The position numbers were made by a program, and so were the translations under genes. 64,000 nucleotides of DNA, taken from positions 17,677,001-17,741,000 of the forward strand of contig NC_092561.1 in assembly GCF_037975245.1 (NCBI RefSeq). Direction: 5' to 3'. The DNA is from Apostichopus japonicus (Eukaryota > Echinodermata > Holothuroidea > Aspidochirotida > Stichopodidae). The notes beneath the pieces are model-generated. The model was not told the origin of the DNA. It was given only the letters and a program-made list of their open reading frames with translations, and made no database searches. This document shows positions 1-11,595 of this stretch, piece by piece (position 1 is the stretch's first letter; each line of letters begins with the position of its first letter).

Positions 1-282
1 GGTACCCGGATACCCGACGGGTAACGGCTCTCGGGTACCCGGTTCCCGATTTTTGGACCCGTGTAAACACTAGACTAATGCTACTTAAATAATCATTCCA
101 GCTCAAAATTACAGCTGGTATTAAAGGTTTTAGTTCTAAATGACAACTCCACCCCAATTGCTAAAGAGGCTTGGTAATAAAAAAAGAAATAAATAATCTT
201 CTGAAATCTTCTAAAATAAAAAATCTTGTAAAACTATCTTGTAAAATGACAACTTCCATTCCAGTCGCAAACCAGGTTACGC
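1..282. other. Window start, no gene seen
   Basis: The first 60 bases are GC-rich and repeat the words GGGTACCCG and GGGTA several times, unlike the AT-rich DNA that follows. No coding region, RNA gene or transposon end could be recognised here. Confidence 0.4.
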
Positions 283-394
283 CTACTACAAGTAGTGTGC
301 CCTATGCTACAGTATCTTGAACTACTACAAGTAGTGTGCCCTACAGTATGCTACAGTATCTTGAACTACTACAAGTAGTGTGCCCTATGCTACT
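283..394. repeat. Short tandem repeat, about 40 bp x 3
   Basis: Three copies of a unit beginning ACTACAAGTAGTGTGCCCTA follow one another at about 284, 324 and 366. They are separated by a CTACAGTATCTTGA spacer with a small length difference. This is a minor minisatellite with no sign of function. Confidence 0.8.
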
Positions 395-1614
395 GCAGTG
401 CCAAAGATTCCAGCTCATTTACAGTGTGTGGAAGTTGCAAGGAGACAGGTAAGCTAGGAAATAAAAATGACTTAAATCTGCTATGCACCGCTATAGGCCA
501 AAGCAGGCTTGTTACAGTGTGTGATTAAGGTTATGCAGGACATATATAAGTCAGAGAGAAAAGTCGAATTAATCGGGTATGGGCAGTGCTACAGTATAGC
601 CCCATGTAGGCTGATGCAGTGTGCAAAGGTTGTGTGGGGACAGGCAAGCCAAGAAACAGTTTAATAATTTAAATATGTTACAATGTCAGAATGTCCAGAA
701 CTTTGATCCATGGATCTAACATTAACAAGCATTTCTAAAAGTATGGGTAAGTACAGTACAGATCTGTTGTTAATTGGGAAACAAATGCACCATTGAAATT
801 ATGCTATACTGTGTTTGTCCTTTGATTTGTATGACAGAACGTAGGAGAAGTAGAGTTCCTGTACAGTAAATAATTCAACAGACACGACCGGTTTTATTTA
901 AGGTGTTCCACTCACAGATGGCCATCTCTCCCTAAGTCTAAACGGTACCATTCCCACAGGCAGCTGGAAACTATATATATCCAATATTCAGGACTTTAGG
1001 AGATGATTTAAGCGTCTGTAGCCTGATGTATTCTCAATTTCTACTGCAAATCTAATCCCCGTTTGTTACAATAAGGTCAATGAGCAACGCGACAGAAACA
1101 CAATCATCTCAGGCTGAGCTATAATAATATGATTGTTTCTACACTGATAGTATACAAACAAAAGTACTATATTGGAACAATTAAAGTGGTTTCCCAGGTT
1201 ACACATCTGGAGTCGTTACCGCTGGAAATGGTCAAATCACCTGGTTTTCTAAATTAAGCGATCTGGTATACAGCTCATAGATTTGGTTGGAAACCTCCAT
1301 AAGTGTTGTAACATTTGAGATGTCAGAAATGAGCAAAAGTTAAAGCTTTTAAACAAAGACTCGTTTTCCTACGACTTCCAGGAGATGATGTACATGTATG
1401 TACCCAGATACTTGCAATATTTCAAGCTGCTCTTTTCTTTGCAAATCTGTAAAAAGTTGGTGGAAAACTGTCAATGCACAACTGCAATTAATCTTTCAGC
1501 TCTTGAAAATTAATTATTGGTTGACAAACCCAAGAAGAGTACGTTTCCTGATTTCTTCTGGAAAAAGTTCTCATTTCTGAACTGTGTCGAACAAGTGCAA
1601 AAAAGAAACTTGTT
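395..1614. other. Intergenic, no gene recognised
   Basis: AT-rich unique-looking sequence. The only open frame of note (1398-1580, 60 codons) has no recognisable domain and no supporting splice or neighbour evidence. Confidence 0.4.
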
Positions 1615-1665
1615 GTGGGTGGGTGGGTGGGTGGGTGGTGGCAACTTGTTACCACCACCCACCCT
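1615..1665. repeat. (GTGG)n tract forming a hairpin with a downstream C-rich copy
   Basis: GGGT is repeated six times and ends in GGTGG at 1641. After a ten-base spacer the complement CCACCACCCACCC follows. The two blocks can pair into a GC-rich stem of about 13 bp, and the G-rich side could alternatively fold as a G-quadruplex. The structure is seen in the sequence; any function is unknown. Confidence 0.75.
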
Positions 1666-1969
1666 TACTCACTTGCAATAAGTTAAATATGAAATGAAGC
1701 TATATTGTAGAAAGATTACATACATGTGTGAGGCCAAGTTACAGAGCTGCCTATAAAAAAAACAAAAACAGAAACAATATACTGTAACAACCACAAATAC
1801 AACGAAAGCAATTAAATAGCTTTCACTATCTCTGCTCTGGGAATGAGGAGTATTTTAGGGATAATTTCCTCAGATTGCAGAACTCGTCAAACATGCATGT
1901 TTGCCTCTCACCATTCCCTAAACTTCATTTTTTGACGGAAGCTATAAAAAGACTGACACAGGTCTACTG

Positions 1970-2442
1970 TACCATTAGCTTCAAGTCTTCTCTAACCCAG
2001 TTGACTAGATTCCCCCTCCTTTTGTGTTACCATAGCAACACATTCAAATTGATATTTTCACTTCCTGTTAGTCTATGTAGGCTCTCAACCTTCTGTACCA
2101 TAAGCTTCAAGTCTTCCCCAACCCAGTTTACTAGATTCCCCCCCCCCCCCCTTTTGTGTTACCACAACAACAGGGTCAAAATGACATTTTCACTTCCTGT
2201 TAGTCTACGTAGGCTCTCAACCTACTACATACCATAAGCTTCAAGTCTTCCCTAACCTAGTTGACTAGAATCCCCCTCCTTTTGTGTTACCATAGCAACA
2301 CATTCAAAATGACATTTTCACTTCCTGTTAGTCTTTTGTAGGCTCTCAACCTATTTGTACCATAAGCTTCAAGTCTTCCCCAACCCAGTTGACTAGGTTC
2401 CCCCCCCCCCCTTTTGTGTTACCACAACAACAGGGTCAAAAT
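1970..2442. repeat. Minisatellite array, left part (about 128-bp unit)
   Basis: Four units carry the landmarks AGCTTCAAGTCTTC, GTTGACTAGATTCCCC, TTTTGTGTTACCA, CATTTTCACTTCCTGTTAGT and AGGCTCTCAACC. The landmark AGCTTC recurs at 1977, 2103, 2237 and 2365. A poly-C run inside the unit varies in length. The array is interrupted at 2443 by a foldback element and resumes at 4717 in the same phase. Confidence 0.9.
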
Positions 2443-4716
2443 GGGTCATTCCATATCAAATCACCAGATTTTGGGGTATGTTGTAGTTCGACATTTTTGA
2501 AAAATTCCCAAATTTATTGCATGAGTGGACCACCATAAAATAAGCATATTCTGAAAATTTCAGTTGCATTGCTTTACAATTGGCCGATTTAAAATTCTTT
2601 GAAATTCCGCAATTTGTCGCCACCATGGCAATTTGGCATTTTCTTGACTTTTGAGGTCTCATTTCTCAGCAATTACACATTCTACTACCTTTCTATTACA
2701 GATACCTATAGAGTGTAACCCATAGAACAGGAAAATAAAAAATTAGGCTACAAAAATATTGTCTTGTGGAGTTAGGTCAACTTAAAAGTGTCAAAATATT
2801 TAATTTTTGTACTTTTCACTAAAAAATGTGCTATTTTTAGTGATGAATTGCTCCTAAACCATTGCTTCAGGGTACTTGATTCTTTCAGAGGTTATTATGT
2901 CTAGTACAAACATTACAAAATAATGATTACAATGCTTTCCTAGAATATGTTTGCAAGTTGTGCAACTCTAAAGTTGCTATTTCATGCTGCGATTCAGCAT
3001 GAGGTAGGGGTTTTGATGCCAATTTTTTACCAAAGTAGCCATGTTAGAGGTGTCAGGGTTTATACTTTATTAATAAGTATAAAGTTCTTACACATTAACA
3101 AATTTCAGGGTTCTAGCTGTTCTCAATATTAATTTATGAAGTTGTTAAGTTGCTCCGATGTACAAAAGAGGTCGTTTTTGACGGCCAATAACTCAAAACG
3201 CGTCAAATTAAAAAAAATTGATAATTTTTTCTGGAAGAGATATAGTACCACCCTGTTTGTACAAAAAATTTCAGGAGGGTGTTTTGCCTTATTTTGAAAT
3301 GAAAAATCCTCAAAGTTTGTCAAAGTCAGTACACACATATGTATGTACAGTGTGTACAGTACATACACTGCACTGAGTGTATATGTACGGAGTGCCATGA
3401 GTGCCAGAAGACTATGTTTAAACTAACACTAATATACACACTGTACATATACAATTGGTTGAATTAGAAGACTTTACTATAGAATTAATTTCAACCAGTA
3501 CATAGATGTATGTACAGTACAAAACTGTACTGGGTGTACATGTACAGTGTGTTAGTGTTGTTTTAACATAGTCTTCTGGCACTCATGGCACTCCGTACAT
3601 ATACACTCAGTACAGTGTATGTACTGTACACACTGTACATGTGTGTGTACTGGTTGAAATTCATTTTATAAGTCTTCTAATTAAATGAATTCAACCAGGA
3701 GCAGACAAGTACATTGCAAATAGTATTTTGTTATATGAAATTAAAAACTGCACAGTATTGAACTGAATGACCTTGAAGTACAGTACAATACCCAGGGTCA
3801 AAACTCATGGAACATCAAAACAGGCAAAAATGTTTTTTTGTAAAAATCCCAAACTTTGAGGATTTTTCATTTCAAAATAAGGCAAAACACCCTCCTGAAA
3901 TTTTTTGTACAAACAGGGTGGTACTATATCTCTTCCAGAAAAAATTATCAATTTTTTTTAATTTGACGCGTTTTGAGTTATTGGCCGTCAAAAACGACCT
4001 CTTTTGTACATCGGAGCAACTTAACAACTTCATAAATTAATATTGAGAACAGCTAGAACCCTGAAATTTGTTTATGTGTAAGAACTTTATACTTATTAAT
4101 AAAGTATAAACCCTAACACCTCTAACATGGTTACTTTGGTAAAAAATTGGCATCAAAACCCCTACCTCATGCTGAATCGCAGCATGAAATAGCAACTTTA
4201 GAGTTGCACAACTTGCAAACATAGTCTAGGAAAGCATTGTAATCATTATTTTGTAATATTTGTACTAGACATAATAACCTCTGAAAGAATCAAGTACCCT
4301 GAAGCAATGGTTTAGGAGCAATTCATCACTAAAAATAGCACATTTTTTAGTGAAAAGTACAAAAATCAAATATTTTGACACTTTTAAGTTGACCTAACTC
4401 CACAAGACAATATTTTTGTAGCCAAATTTTTTATTTTCCTGTTCTATGGGTTAGACTCTTTAGGCATCTGTATTAGAAAGGTAGTAGAATGTTCAATTGC
4501 TGAGAAATGAGACCTCAAAAGTCAAGAAAATGCCAAAATGCCATGGTGGCGACAAATTGCGGAATTTCAAAGTGTGATAAATCGGCCAATTGTAAAGCAA
4601 TGCAACTGAAATTTTCAGAATATGCTTATTTTATGGTGGTCCAATCATACAATAAATTTGGGAATTTTTGGAAAGGGTGCAGCAACAGCCATCCGTGATT
4701 TGACACGGAATGACCC
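2443..4716. mobile_element. Palindromic foldback transposable element, 2274 bp
   Basis: The termini are inverted copies beginning GGGTCATTCC, and the two arms (2443-3319 and 3850-4716) are near-perfect reverse complements of about 870 bp. The element is flanked by AAAT at 2439-2442 and 4717-4720. The uninterrupted minisatellite has AAAATGACATTTTC at this point, so a 4-bp target duplication is evident. If the element is taken one base wider on each side, the duplication is 2 bp. There is no transposase, so it would be non-autonomous. Open frames in the arms are mirror images of each other and carry no known domain. Superfamily assignment is not possible from the sequence alone. Confidence 0.85.
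3327..3697. repeat. Nested inverted repeats in the spacer of the foldback element
   Basis: Within the spacer a second palindrome pairs 3327-3450 with about 3535-3651; both arms contain GGAGTGCCATGAGTGCCAGA or its complement. A third pair of about 40 bp (3457-3497 and 3652-3697) begins GGTTGAA and ends TTCAACC. The order is A, B, A', B'. It looks like one or two small MITE-like insertions rearranged within the spacer. Confidence 0.75.
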
Positions 4717-5135
4717 AAATGACATTTTCACTTCCTGTTAGTCTATAGAGGCTCTCAACCTACTGTACCATAAGCTTCAAGTCTTCCCTAACCTAGTTGA
4801 CTAGAATCCCCCTCCTTTTGTGTTACCATAGCAACACATTCAAAATGACATTTTCACTTCCTGTTAGTCTTTTGTAGGCTCTCAACCTATTTGTACCATA
4901 AGCTTCAAGTCTTCCCCAACCCAGTTGACTAGATTCCCACCTTTTGTGTTACCATAGCAACACGTCAAAATGACATTTTCACTTCATGTTAGTCTATGTA
5001 GGCTCTCAACCTACTGTACCATAAGCGAACAAATCTTCCCTAACCCAGTTGACTAGATTCCCCACCTTTTGTGTTACCATAGCAACACAGTCAAAATGAC
5101 ATTTTCACTTGCTGTTAGTCTCTGTAGGCTTCACA
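4717..5135. repeat. Minisatellite array, right part (about 128-bp unit)
   Basis: Continuation of the array at 1970-2442, with landmarks at 4773, 4901 and 5024. The spacing across the insertion (2365 to 4773, minus the 2274-bp element and 4-bp duplication) is 130 bp, one normal repeat period. This shows that the two parts were a single array. Confidence 0.9.
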
Positions 5136-6295
5136 GGGGCGACCTGACCGGGGCAATTAGGTACACAGCAAGTGGTCTCATCTACAGGTATGAAACACCT
5201 AAATGAAACTCAAAAACAAACTTGACCCCTGCCACCTTGGCTTTCATTTTGATACCAAATGCTGTGGACACCCAAGGGAGTGCTATATGGCAGTCTGTCC
5301 TTGAATTTCAGGCCTGTCTGTGTTTCCTAATTAATGAACTAGACATTTACAAATTGGTTTGAATATTTTGTACAAGAATTCAGTTCTTTCTGCACGTACT
5401 GTACAGTACAGTATTACAAAGTCATTACATTACAGCAGCTGGTTTGTACAGTATATATGTGGTCAACATTTTTACCAAACCTACTTGATTTTATACTGAG
5501 AAAAAGATTTCACTTGAATATAAGCGTACAGTATCCAGACAATTTTCACCAAACGAAGAGCTCAATTAGTGAGTAATTAATTAAATTCAATCCTCTACAT
5601 TCCTTCACCCACACACTTTCAAACTCTGTCACATTTTTCATATTAATACAGGTTGAAATATTTCCAAAATAAACAGTACTAAAAAAATAGACTGTTACTA
5701 CACTGTAGTATTTGAAATGAATGTTTACTGGTCAAGCTATTGACCTACAGACTGAGCTAATGATGTTGTATCAAATAGCACATTTTTGTATCATTGTTTT
5801 GTGTGTCAAATAGCAGGATTTTTGTACCAAAATAGCACATCAACTTGATCAGAATAATTAAACACAAATAGCCATTACATATTATGGCTGTTTGTTTTTC
5901 CATCACAAACCATAGACTACACCTCAATAAGTTTACAAACTTCATACATAACATCACAGAGCCATCGATGCACTCAAAAACTCATCAATTTTTAAGAGGG
6001 CTGTTTTTTTTTTCAGTAATTTATCATTTTTTTCTTCGATGGTTATTGCAATTAATCTTGCTCTTAGTATTACATAATTAGGTTTTAGTTCTGGGCAGTT
6101 TACAATATGAGGCAGGAAGGAAGGGGGTTTCAAGGGGGAACCTAAGATCCAGGGAAGATTTTCTCTATCAGCATCTCTATTATGAGTACTAATATAATAT
6201 TATAAAATATAGTGAATTAATGTAGATGACTGGGTTAGGTTTTCCTTTGAGCCTTAACTAGCAGTTACCCAGGTCAGATCTGAGGCAGATACTAG
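5136..6295. other. Intergenic, no gene recognised
   Basis: AT-rich sequence with a few GTACAGTAC words. Two overlapping short open frames at 5757-6081 on opposite strands show no domain. Nothing else supported. Confidence 0.4.
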
Positions 6296-9185
6296 TAACC
6301 CCAATATCTTCAATGTCGGCTATACAGTATATATTAACTACATTAAGAATGCTATTAAGTACAGACTAAGCCCTCATTATTATACATCAGTAGGAATAAA
6401 CACTCCACACTTACAGTATTCTAACCCAATGTCTTCAATGTCTGCTATACAGTACTAGATACATTAACTACATTAAGAATGCTATTAAAGTACAGACTAA
6501 GCATTCATTATTATACATCAATAGGAATAAACACTTCACATTACAGTATTCTTGACCAATGTCTTCAATGTCTGCTATACAGTACTAGATACATTAACTA
6601 CATTAAGAATGCTATTAAAGTACAGACTAAGCATTCATTTATTATACATCATCTCCACATTACAGTATTCTGAACCAATGTCTTCAATGTCGGCTATACA
6701 GTAGATACAATAACTACATTAATAATGCTAATGTACAGACAAATCACTCATTATTATACATCAATAGGAATAAACATTCCACACTTACAGTATTCTAACC
6801 CGATGTATTCAATGTCTGCTATACAGTAGATACATTAACTACATTAAGAATGCTATTAAGTACAGACTAAGCCCTCATTATTATACATCAGTAGGAATAA
6901 ACACTCCACACTTACAGTATTCTAACCCAATGTCTTCAATGTCTGCTATACAGTACTAGATACATTAACTACATTAAGAATGCTATTAAAGTACAGACTA
7001 AGCATTCATTATTATACATCAATAGGAATAAACACTTCACATTACAGTATTCTTGACCAATGTCTTCAATGTCTGCTATACAGTACTAGATACATTAACT
7101 ACATTAAGAATGCTATTAAAGTACAGACTAAGCATTCATTTATTATACATCATCTCCACATTACAGTATTCTGAACCAATGTCTTCAATGTCGGCTATAC
7201 AGTAGATACAATAACTACATTAATAATGCTAATGTACAGACAAATCACTCATTATTATACATCAATAGGAATAAACATTCCACACTTACAGTATTCTAAC
7301 CCGATGTATTCAATGTCTGCTATACAGTAGATACATTAACTACATTAAGAATGCTATTAAGTACAGACTAAGCCCTCATTATTATACATCAGTAGGAATA
7401 AACACTCCACACTTACAGTATTCTAACCCAATGTCTTCAATGTCTGCTATACAGTACTAGATACATTAACTACATTAAGAATGCTATTAAAGTACAGACT
7501 AAGCATTCATTATTATACATCAATAGGAATAAACACTTCACATTACAGTATTCTTGACCAATGTCTTCAATGTCTGCTATACAGTACTAGATACATTAAC
7601 TACATTAAGAATGCTATTAAAGTACAGACTAAGCATTCATTTATTATACATCATCTCCACATTACAGTATTCTGAACCAATGTCTTCAATGTCGGCTATA
7701 CAGTAGATACAATAACTACATTAATAATGCTAATGTACAGACAAATCACTCATTATTATACATCAATAGGAATAAACATTCCACACTTACAGTATTCTAA
7801 CCCGATGTATTCAATGTCTGCTATACAGTAGATACATTAACTACATTAAGAATGCTATTAAGTACAGACTAAGCCCTCATTATTATACATCAGTAGGAAT
7901 AAACACTCCACACTTACAGTATTCTAACCCAATGTCTTCAATGTCTGCTATACAGTACTAGATACATTAACTACATTAAGAATGCTATTAAAGTACAGAC
8001 TAAGCATTCATTATTATACATCAATAGGAATAAACACTTCACATTACAGTATTCTTGACCAATGTCTTCAATGTCTGCTATACAGTACTAGATACATTAA
8101 CTACATTAAGAATGCTATTAAGTACAGACTAAGCCCTCATTATTATACATCAGTAGGAATAAACACTCCACACTTACAGTATTCTAACCCAATGTCTTCA
8201 ATGTCTGCTATACAGTACTAGATACATTAACTACATTAAGAATGCTATTAAAGTACAGACTAAGCATTCATTATTATACATCAATAGGAATAAACACTTC
8301 ACATTACAGTATTCTTGACCAATGTCTTCAATGTCTGCTATACAGTACTAGATACATTAACTACATTAAGAATGCTATTAAAGTACAGACTAAGCATTCA
8401 TTTATTATACATCATCTCCACATTACAGTATTCTGAACCAATGTCTTCAATGTCGGCTATACAGTAGATACAATAACTACATTAATAATGCTAATGTACA
8501 GACAAATCACTCATTATTATACATCAATAGGAATAAACATTCCACACTTACAGTATTCTAACCCGATGTATTCAATGTCTGCTATACAGTAGATACATTA
8601 ACTACATTAAGAATGCTATTAAGTACAGACTAAGCCCTCATTATTATACATCAGTAGGAATAAACACTCCACACTTACAGTATTCTAACCCAATGTCTTC
8701 AATGTCTGCTATACAGTACTAGATACATTAACTACATTAAGAATGCTATTAAAGTACAGACTAAGCATTCATTATTATACATCAATAGGAATAAACACTT
8801 CACATTACAGTATTCTTGACCAATGTCTTCAATGTCTGCTATACAGTACTAGATACATTAACTACATTAAGAATGCTATTAAAGTACAGACTAAGCATTC
8901 ATTTATTATACATCATCTCCACATTACAGTATTCTGAACCAATGTCTTCAATGTCGGCTATACAGTAGATACAATAACTACATTAATAATGCTAATGTAC
9001 AGACAAATCACTCATTATTATACATCAATAGGAATAAACATTCCACACTTACAGTATTCTAACCCGATGTATTCAATGTCTGCTATACAGTAGATACATT
9101 AACTACATTAAGAATGCTATTAAGTACAGACAAAGCACTCATTATTATACATCACAAGGAACAAACACTCCACATTACAGTATTT
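6296..9185. repeat. Satellite array with 501-bp higher-order repeat
   Basis: The basic monomer of 116-130 bp contains CTTCAATGTC, GCTATACAGTA, TAACTACATTAA, GTACAGACTAAGC and ATTATACATCA. Monomers fall into four types of 130, 130, 116 and 125 bp that repeat in fixed order. Adjacent monomers differ visibly, but copies 501 bp apart look identical by eye. Full units begin near 6351, 6852, 7353, 8114 and 8615. A half unit of two monomers (260 bp) lies at 7854-8113. Identical 64-codon open frames recur at 6479, 6980, 7481, 8242 and 8743; they are by-products of the repeat and not genes. Confidence 0.95.
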
Positions 9186-9474
9186 ATGCTAAACCTCGTA
9201 AACTTGTCATTTAGAGAAGACACTCAAGAAATATATTGTCTTTCAAATCTTGAGTAATTTGTAACAAAATGTCATGACATTTGGGTTTGGGAATCAGACC
9301 TAGAAAATTGCTTTCATATGACCAAGTTTATTGGAGAAGTAGTATTAATCAGCCTGTGTGTAAATGCAGAGCAGATGTGTGTGTTTGATAGGTCACCTAA
9401 TTACCTGCATGCATGAACTGTGTAGGCATCAATAGTAATTTATATCTGTGTACAATACCACGGTGAAGGAAAAT

Positions 9475-9764
9475 AATCATCATAATAATAACAAATGAGA
9501 CTTATATAGCGCCAAATCAGTAGACAAAAGTCACTGCCCAAGGCGCTTTATTGAGAAAGCAGATTAATTTAGAAAAGAACAAGTGAAAAGATGGGTCTTA
9601 CAGTAAGTAGACTTTTTAATGTAGAAAGTTTAGAAACATATTCGAATGTGATCTGGTAACTTGTTCCAGATATAAGAGCCAGAGTATTCAAAGCTTCTGT
9701 GACCATAGGTCTTCAAGCATGGTTTAGGAACAGTTAAATACAGTTTGTTGGAGGAATGAAGGAA
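9475..9764 (-). mobile_element. 3' remnant of a CR1/L2-like non-LTR retrotransposon
   Basis: Read on the minus strand from 9764, the sequence encodes LKTYGHRSFEYSG, then IWNKLPDHIR. This is the usual C-terminal end of CR1/L2/Jockey-type reverse transcriptase polyproteins (a basic RSF segment, then a WN-LP-IR motif). The frame stops soon after. A short non-coding tail follows with the complement of TATATAGCGCC and AAGGCGCTTTA, ending in a TTATTATTATGATG microsatellite near 9480. The copy is cut at its 5' side exactly where the DIRS element begins. Confidence 0.7.
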
Positions 9765-9803
9765 ATTCCAAAACTTACTGGTTTGGATATTTACGAGTGA
9801 CGA

Positions 9804-9921
9804 GCTTACCTGTCTCCTCACAACCTTAGCACCTCATTCTACCGTGCCTATAAAGTCCTGGTAAATAAATAACACTGTGCGCCCTCTATGACCGGACCCC
9901 CCTTCCGGTCCCTCCTCCTTT
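9804..9921 (+). repeat. DIRS left inverted terminal repeat
   Basis: 118 bases from GCTTACCTGTCTCC to CCTCCTCCTTT match the reverse complement of 16160-16277 without a difference that I could find. The left end extends a further 39 bases outward (9765-9803) in sequence unique to this side, which is recognised by its copy in the internal complementary region. Confidence 0.93.
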
Positions 9922-10398
9922 CTCATGAGACCATTCCTAAAGAGTGGCCTCACGGACACGGGAGTGGGGGTGGCAAGGTCTGGCCACCCCCAGCGACCCC
10001 CGTCGAGTTAACTTCCCAAAGTGAACCCCTAACAAAAAATTCACTGACGCCTTCTTAGCAGGGGGGAGTGTAACCCTCCCCGGCGCAGCAGGAAGGGGGG
10101 ACACTCTCCTGAACCCTGCAGGCGGAACTACCCCTTACACTAACAAGGAGCTTAAAGATTTACGGTCCGCCACTTGTTACCCTTAGATCAACTTAGGTGA
10201 GAACGTAAGTGGAAGACTATGTACGCAAACGCATACGGAAACACATAGGTACACTCACCGATAGACATAGTCGATGGCTCTCTGGTGGATGGTGGTTCTG
10301 TCTATCTGGTGTGAAGCTCGGAGTCATGAGTCAAGTCGAGCGACCGCTCCTCCGTCCGGCTGTGTCCCACCACCCTCTCGGGGGAGGGAGGCGGGAAT
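9922..10398 (-). other. DIRS 3' non-coding region
   Basis: GC-rich sequence between the left terminal repeat and the internal complementary region. No convincing coding signal; open frames here are short and overlap the complementary region. Confidence 0.6.
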
Positions 10399-10497
10399 GG
10401 AGACAGGTAAGCTCGTCACTCGTAAATATCCAAACCAGTAAGTTTTGGAATATTTACTTCGCTCCTCGCTTACCTGTCTCCTCACAACCTTAGCACC
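10399..10497 (+). repeat. DIRS internal complementary region
   Basis: Bases 10399-10450 are the reverse complement of the left end (9766-9817), and 10452-10497 are the reverse complement of the right end (16248-16293). The two pieces abut, so the region reads as the right end joined to the left end. In the DIRS replication model this segment templates completion of the ends and circularisation. It defines both termini of this copy to within a base or two. Confidence 0.93.
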
Positions 10498-11595
10498 GAG
10501 TGGCACTGCCCGATGGTGGGAGGCCCGAGGGGTGGGACCTGTTACCCACCGGACCTCGCATCACCGCGCTACCAAATGCCGCTTCGGCGTGTAAAGTGTC
10601 GGTCAAGTAGCAGGCGACGAACGTAGTTGGAGTTTTCCACGCTGCTGCTTTGAGTATGTCCTCTACCGGGATGCCGGCGAATAGGGCTGTAGAGGCCGCG
10701 ACCCCTCTGACGTCGTGAGCCCTTGGTCGGGAGGTCCCCGATGTGAACGGGCGTATGATCTCTACTAGCCACCTGGATAGAGTGTCTTTGGAGGCCGCTG
10801 CGTAGGGTGGTCGTGGTATGATGAAGAGAGAAGTTGATTGTCTTAACTTCTCTGTCTTGTTCAGGTACCACTTCAGTGCCCTGACTGGACACACCATCGT
10901 TTGTCCTCGGCTACTGATGACATGGTCTTAATTTCCGGGATGAAAATGTCTCCTGGCAAGAAGGTCAAGGTCTGGTTCTTTGCAATAAATGACGGGTCTG
11001 GAACCATCCTCACCCCGTGGCCCTCAAATCTGATGTGATTCTGCTTGGTGGATAGGGCGTGGAGGCAACTCCTCCTTCTTGCTGACGCAACTGCGACGAG
11101 GAAGAGTGTCTTTTTTGTGAGGGCAGCCAGGGAGGCGTTAGCCATTGGTTCGTATGGTGGTCCTGCCAGGGCATGTAACACTGCTGAGAGTCCCCAGGAG
11201 GGGGCCAGCCGTCTGATCTGTGGGCGACGATTCGCCATGCCTTTGATGAGTTGTGCAATGTACGGGTTATTGCTCAGTGTGGAGCCATCTGGGAAGCCCT
11301 GGTGGATGGCAGCGATGGCCGACCTGTAATTCCTGATAGTGGAGACTTGTTTCCCTTCTCCGAAGAGTGAGAGGAGGAACTCGGCTATCTGTGTCACAGA
11401 GGCAGCAGGCAGCAGTATCTGTCTCGGTCGGCACCATTGGTCGAACTTCCGCAGACGGGAATCGTAAGTCGCTGCGGTCGTTCCCCTTCTAGCGTCGGCT
11501 GCCATCGCGGCAGCTGCTTCTGAAAAGCCTCTCTGTCGTAGGGAAGACCGGACAGCCTCCAGGCAACTAATTGTAACCCCTTGATGTCTGGGTGG
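10490..11595 (-). pseudogene. DIRS tyrosine recombinase, interrupted by a frameshift
   Basis: The N-terminal segment (from about 11595, shortly inside the end of the RT frame) has the SAM-like core-binding domain of phage-integrase-type recombinases, including TIRNYRSAIAAIH. The catalytic part shows a first arginine in ARRRSCLHAL (about 11076-11084), HDVR as the HxxR motif (about 10708-10720), a tryptophan in AAAWKTP, and the nucleophile tyrosine in ACYL (10607-10609). The frame stops at 10873, while the C-terminal half with HxxR and tyrosine is open only in the -1 frame from about 10897. The join at about 10898-10905 has no classic slippery heptamer, so a one-base deletion or a sequencing error is more likely than programmed frameshifting. 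The family role is integration of the circular DNA copy. Confidence 0.85.

Noticed and set aside
2947-4222. Matching open frames in opposite orientation in the foldback arms, suggesting a conserved gene
   Set aside because: The arms are reverse complements, so any frame is mirrored. There is no start context, domain or excess of synonymous change.
6479-8937. Repeated 64-codon open frames at exact 501-bp spacing, suggesting a gene family
   Set aside because: They are one frame of the satellite unit; identical DNA rather than protein conservation explains them.
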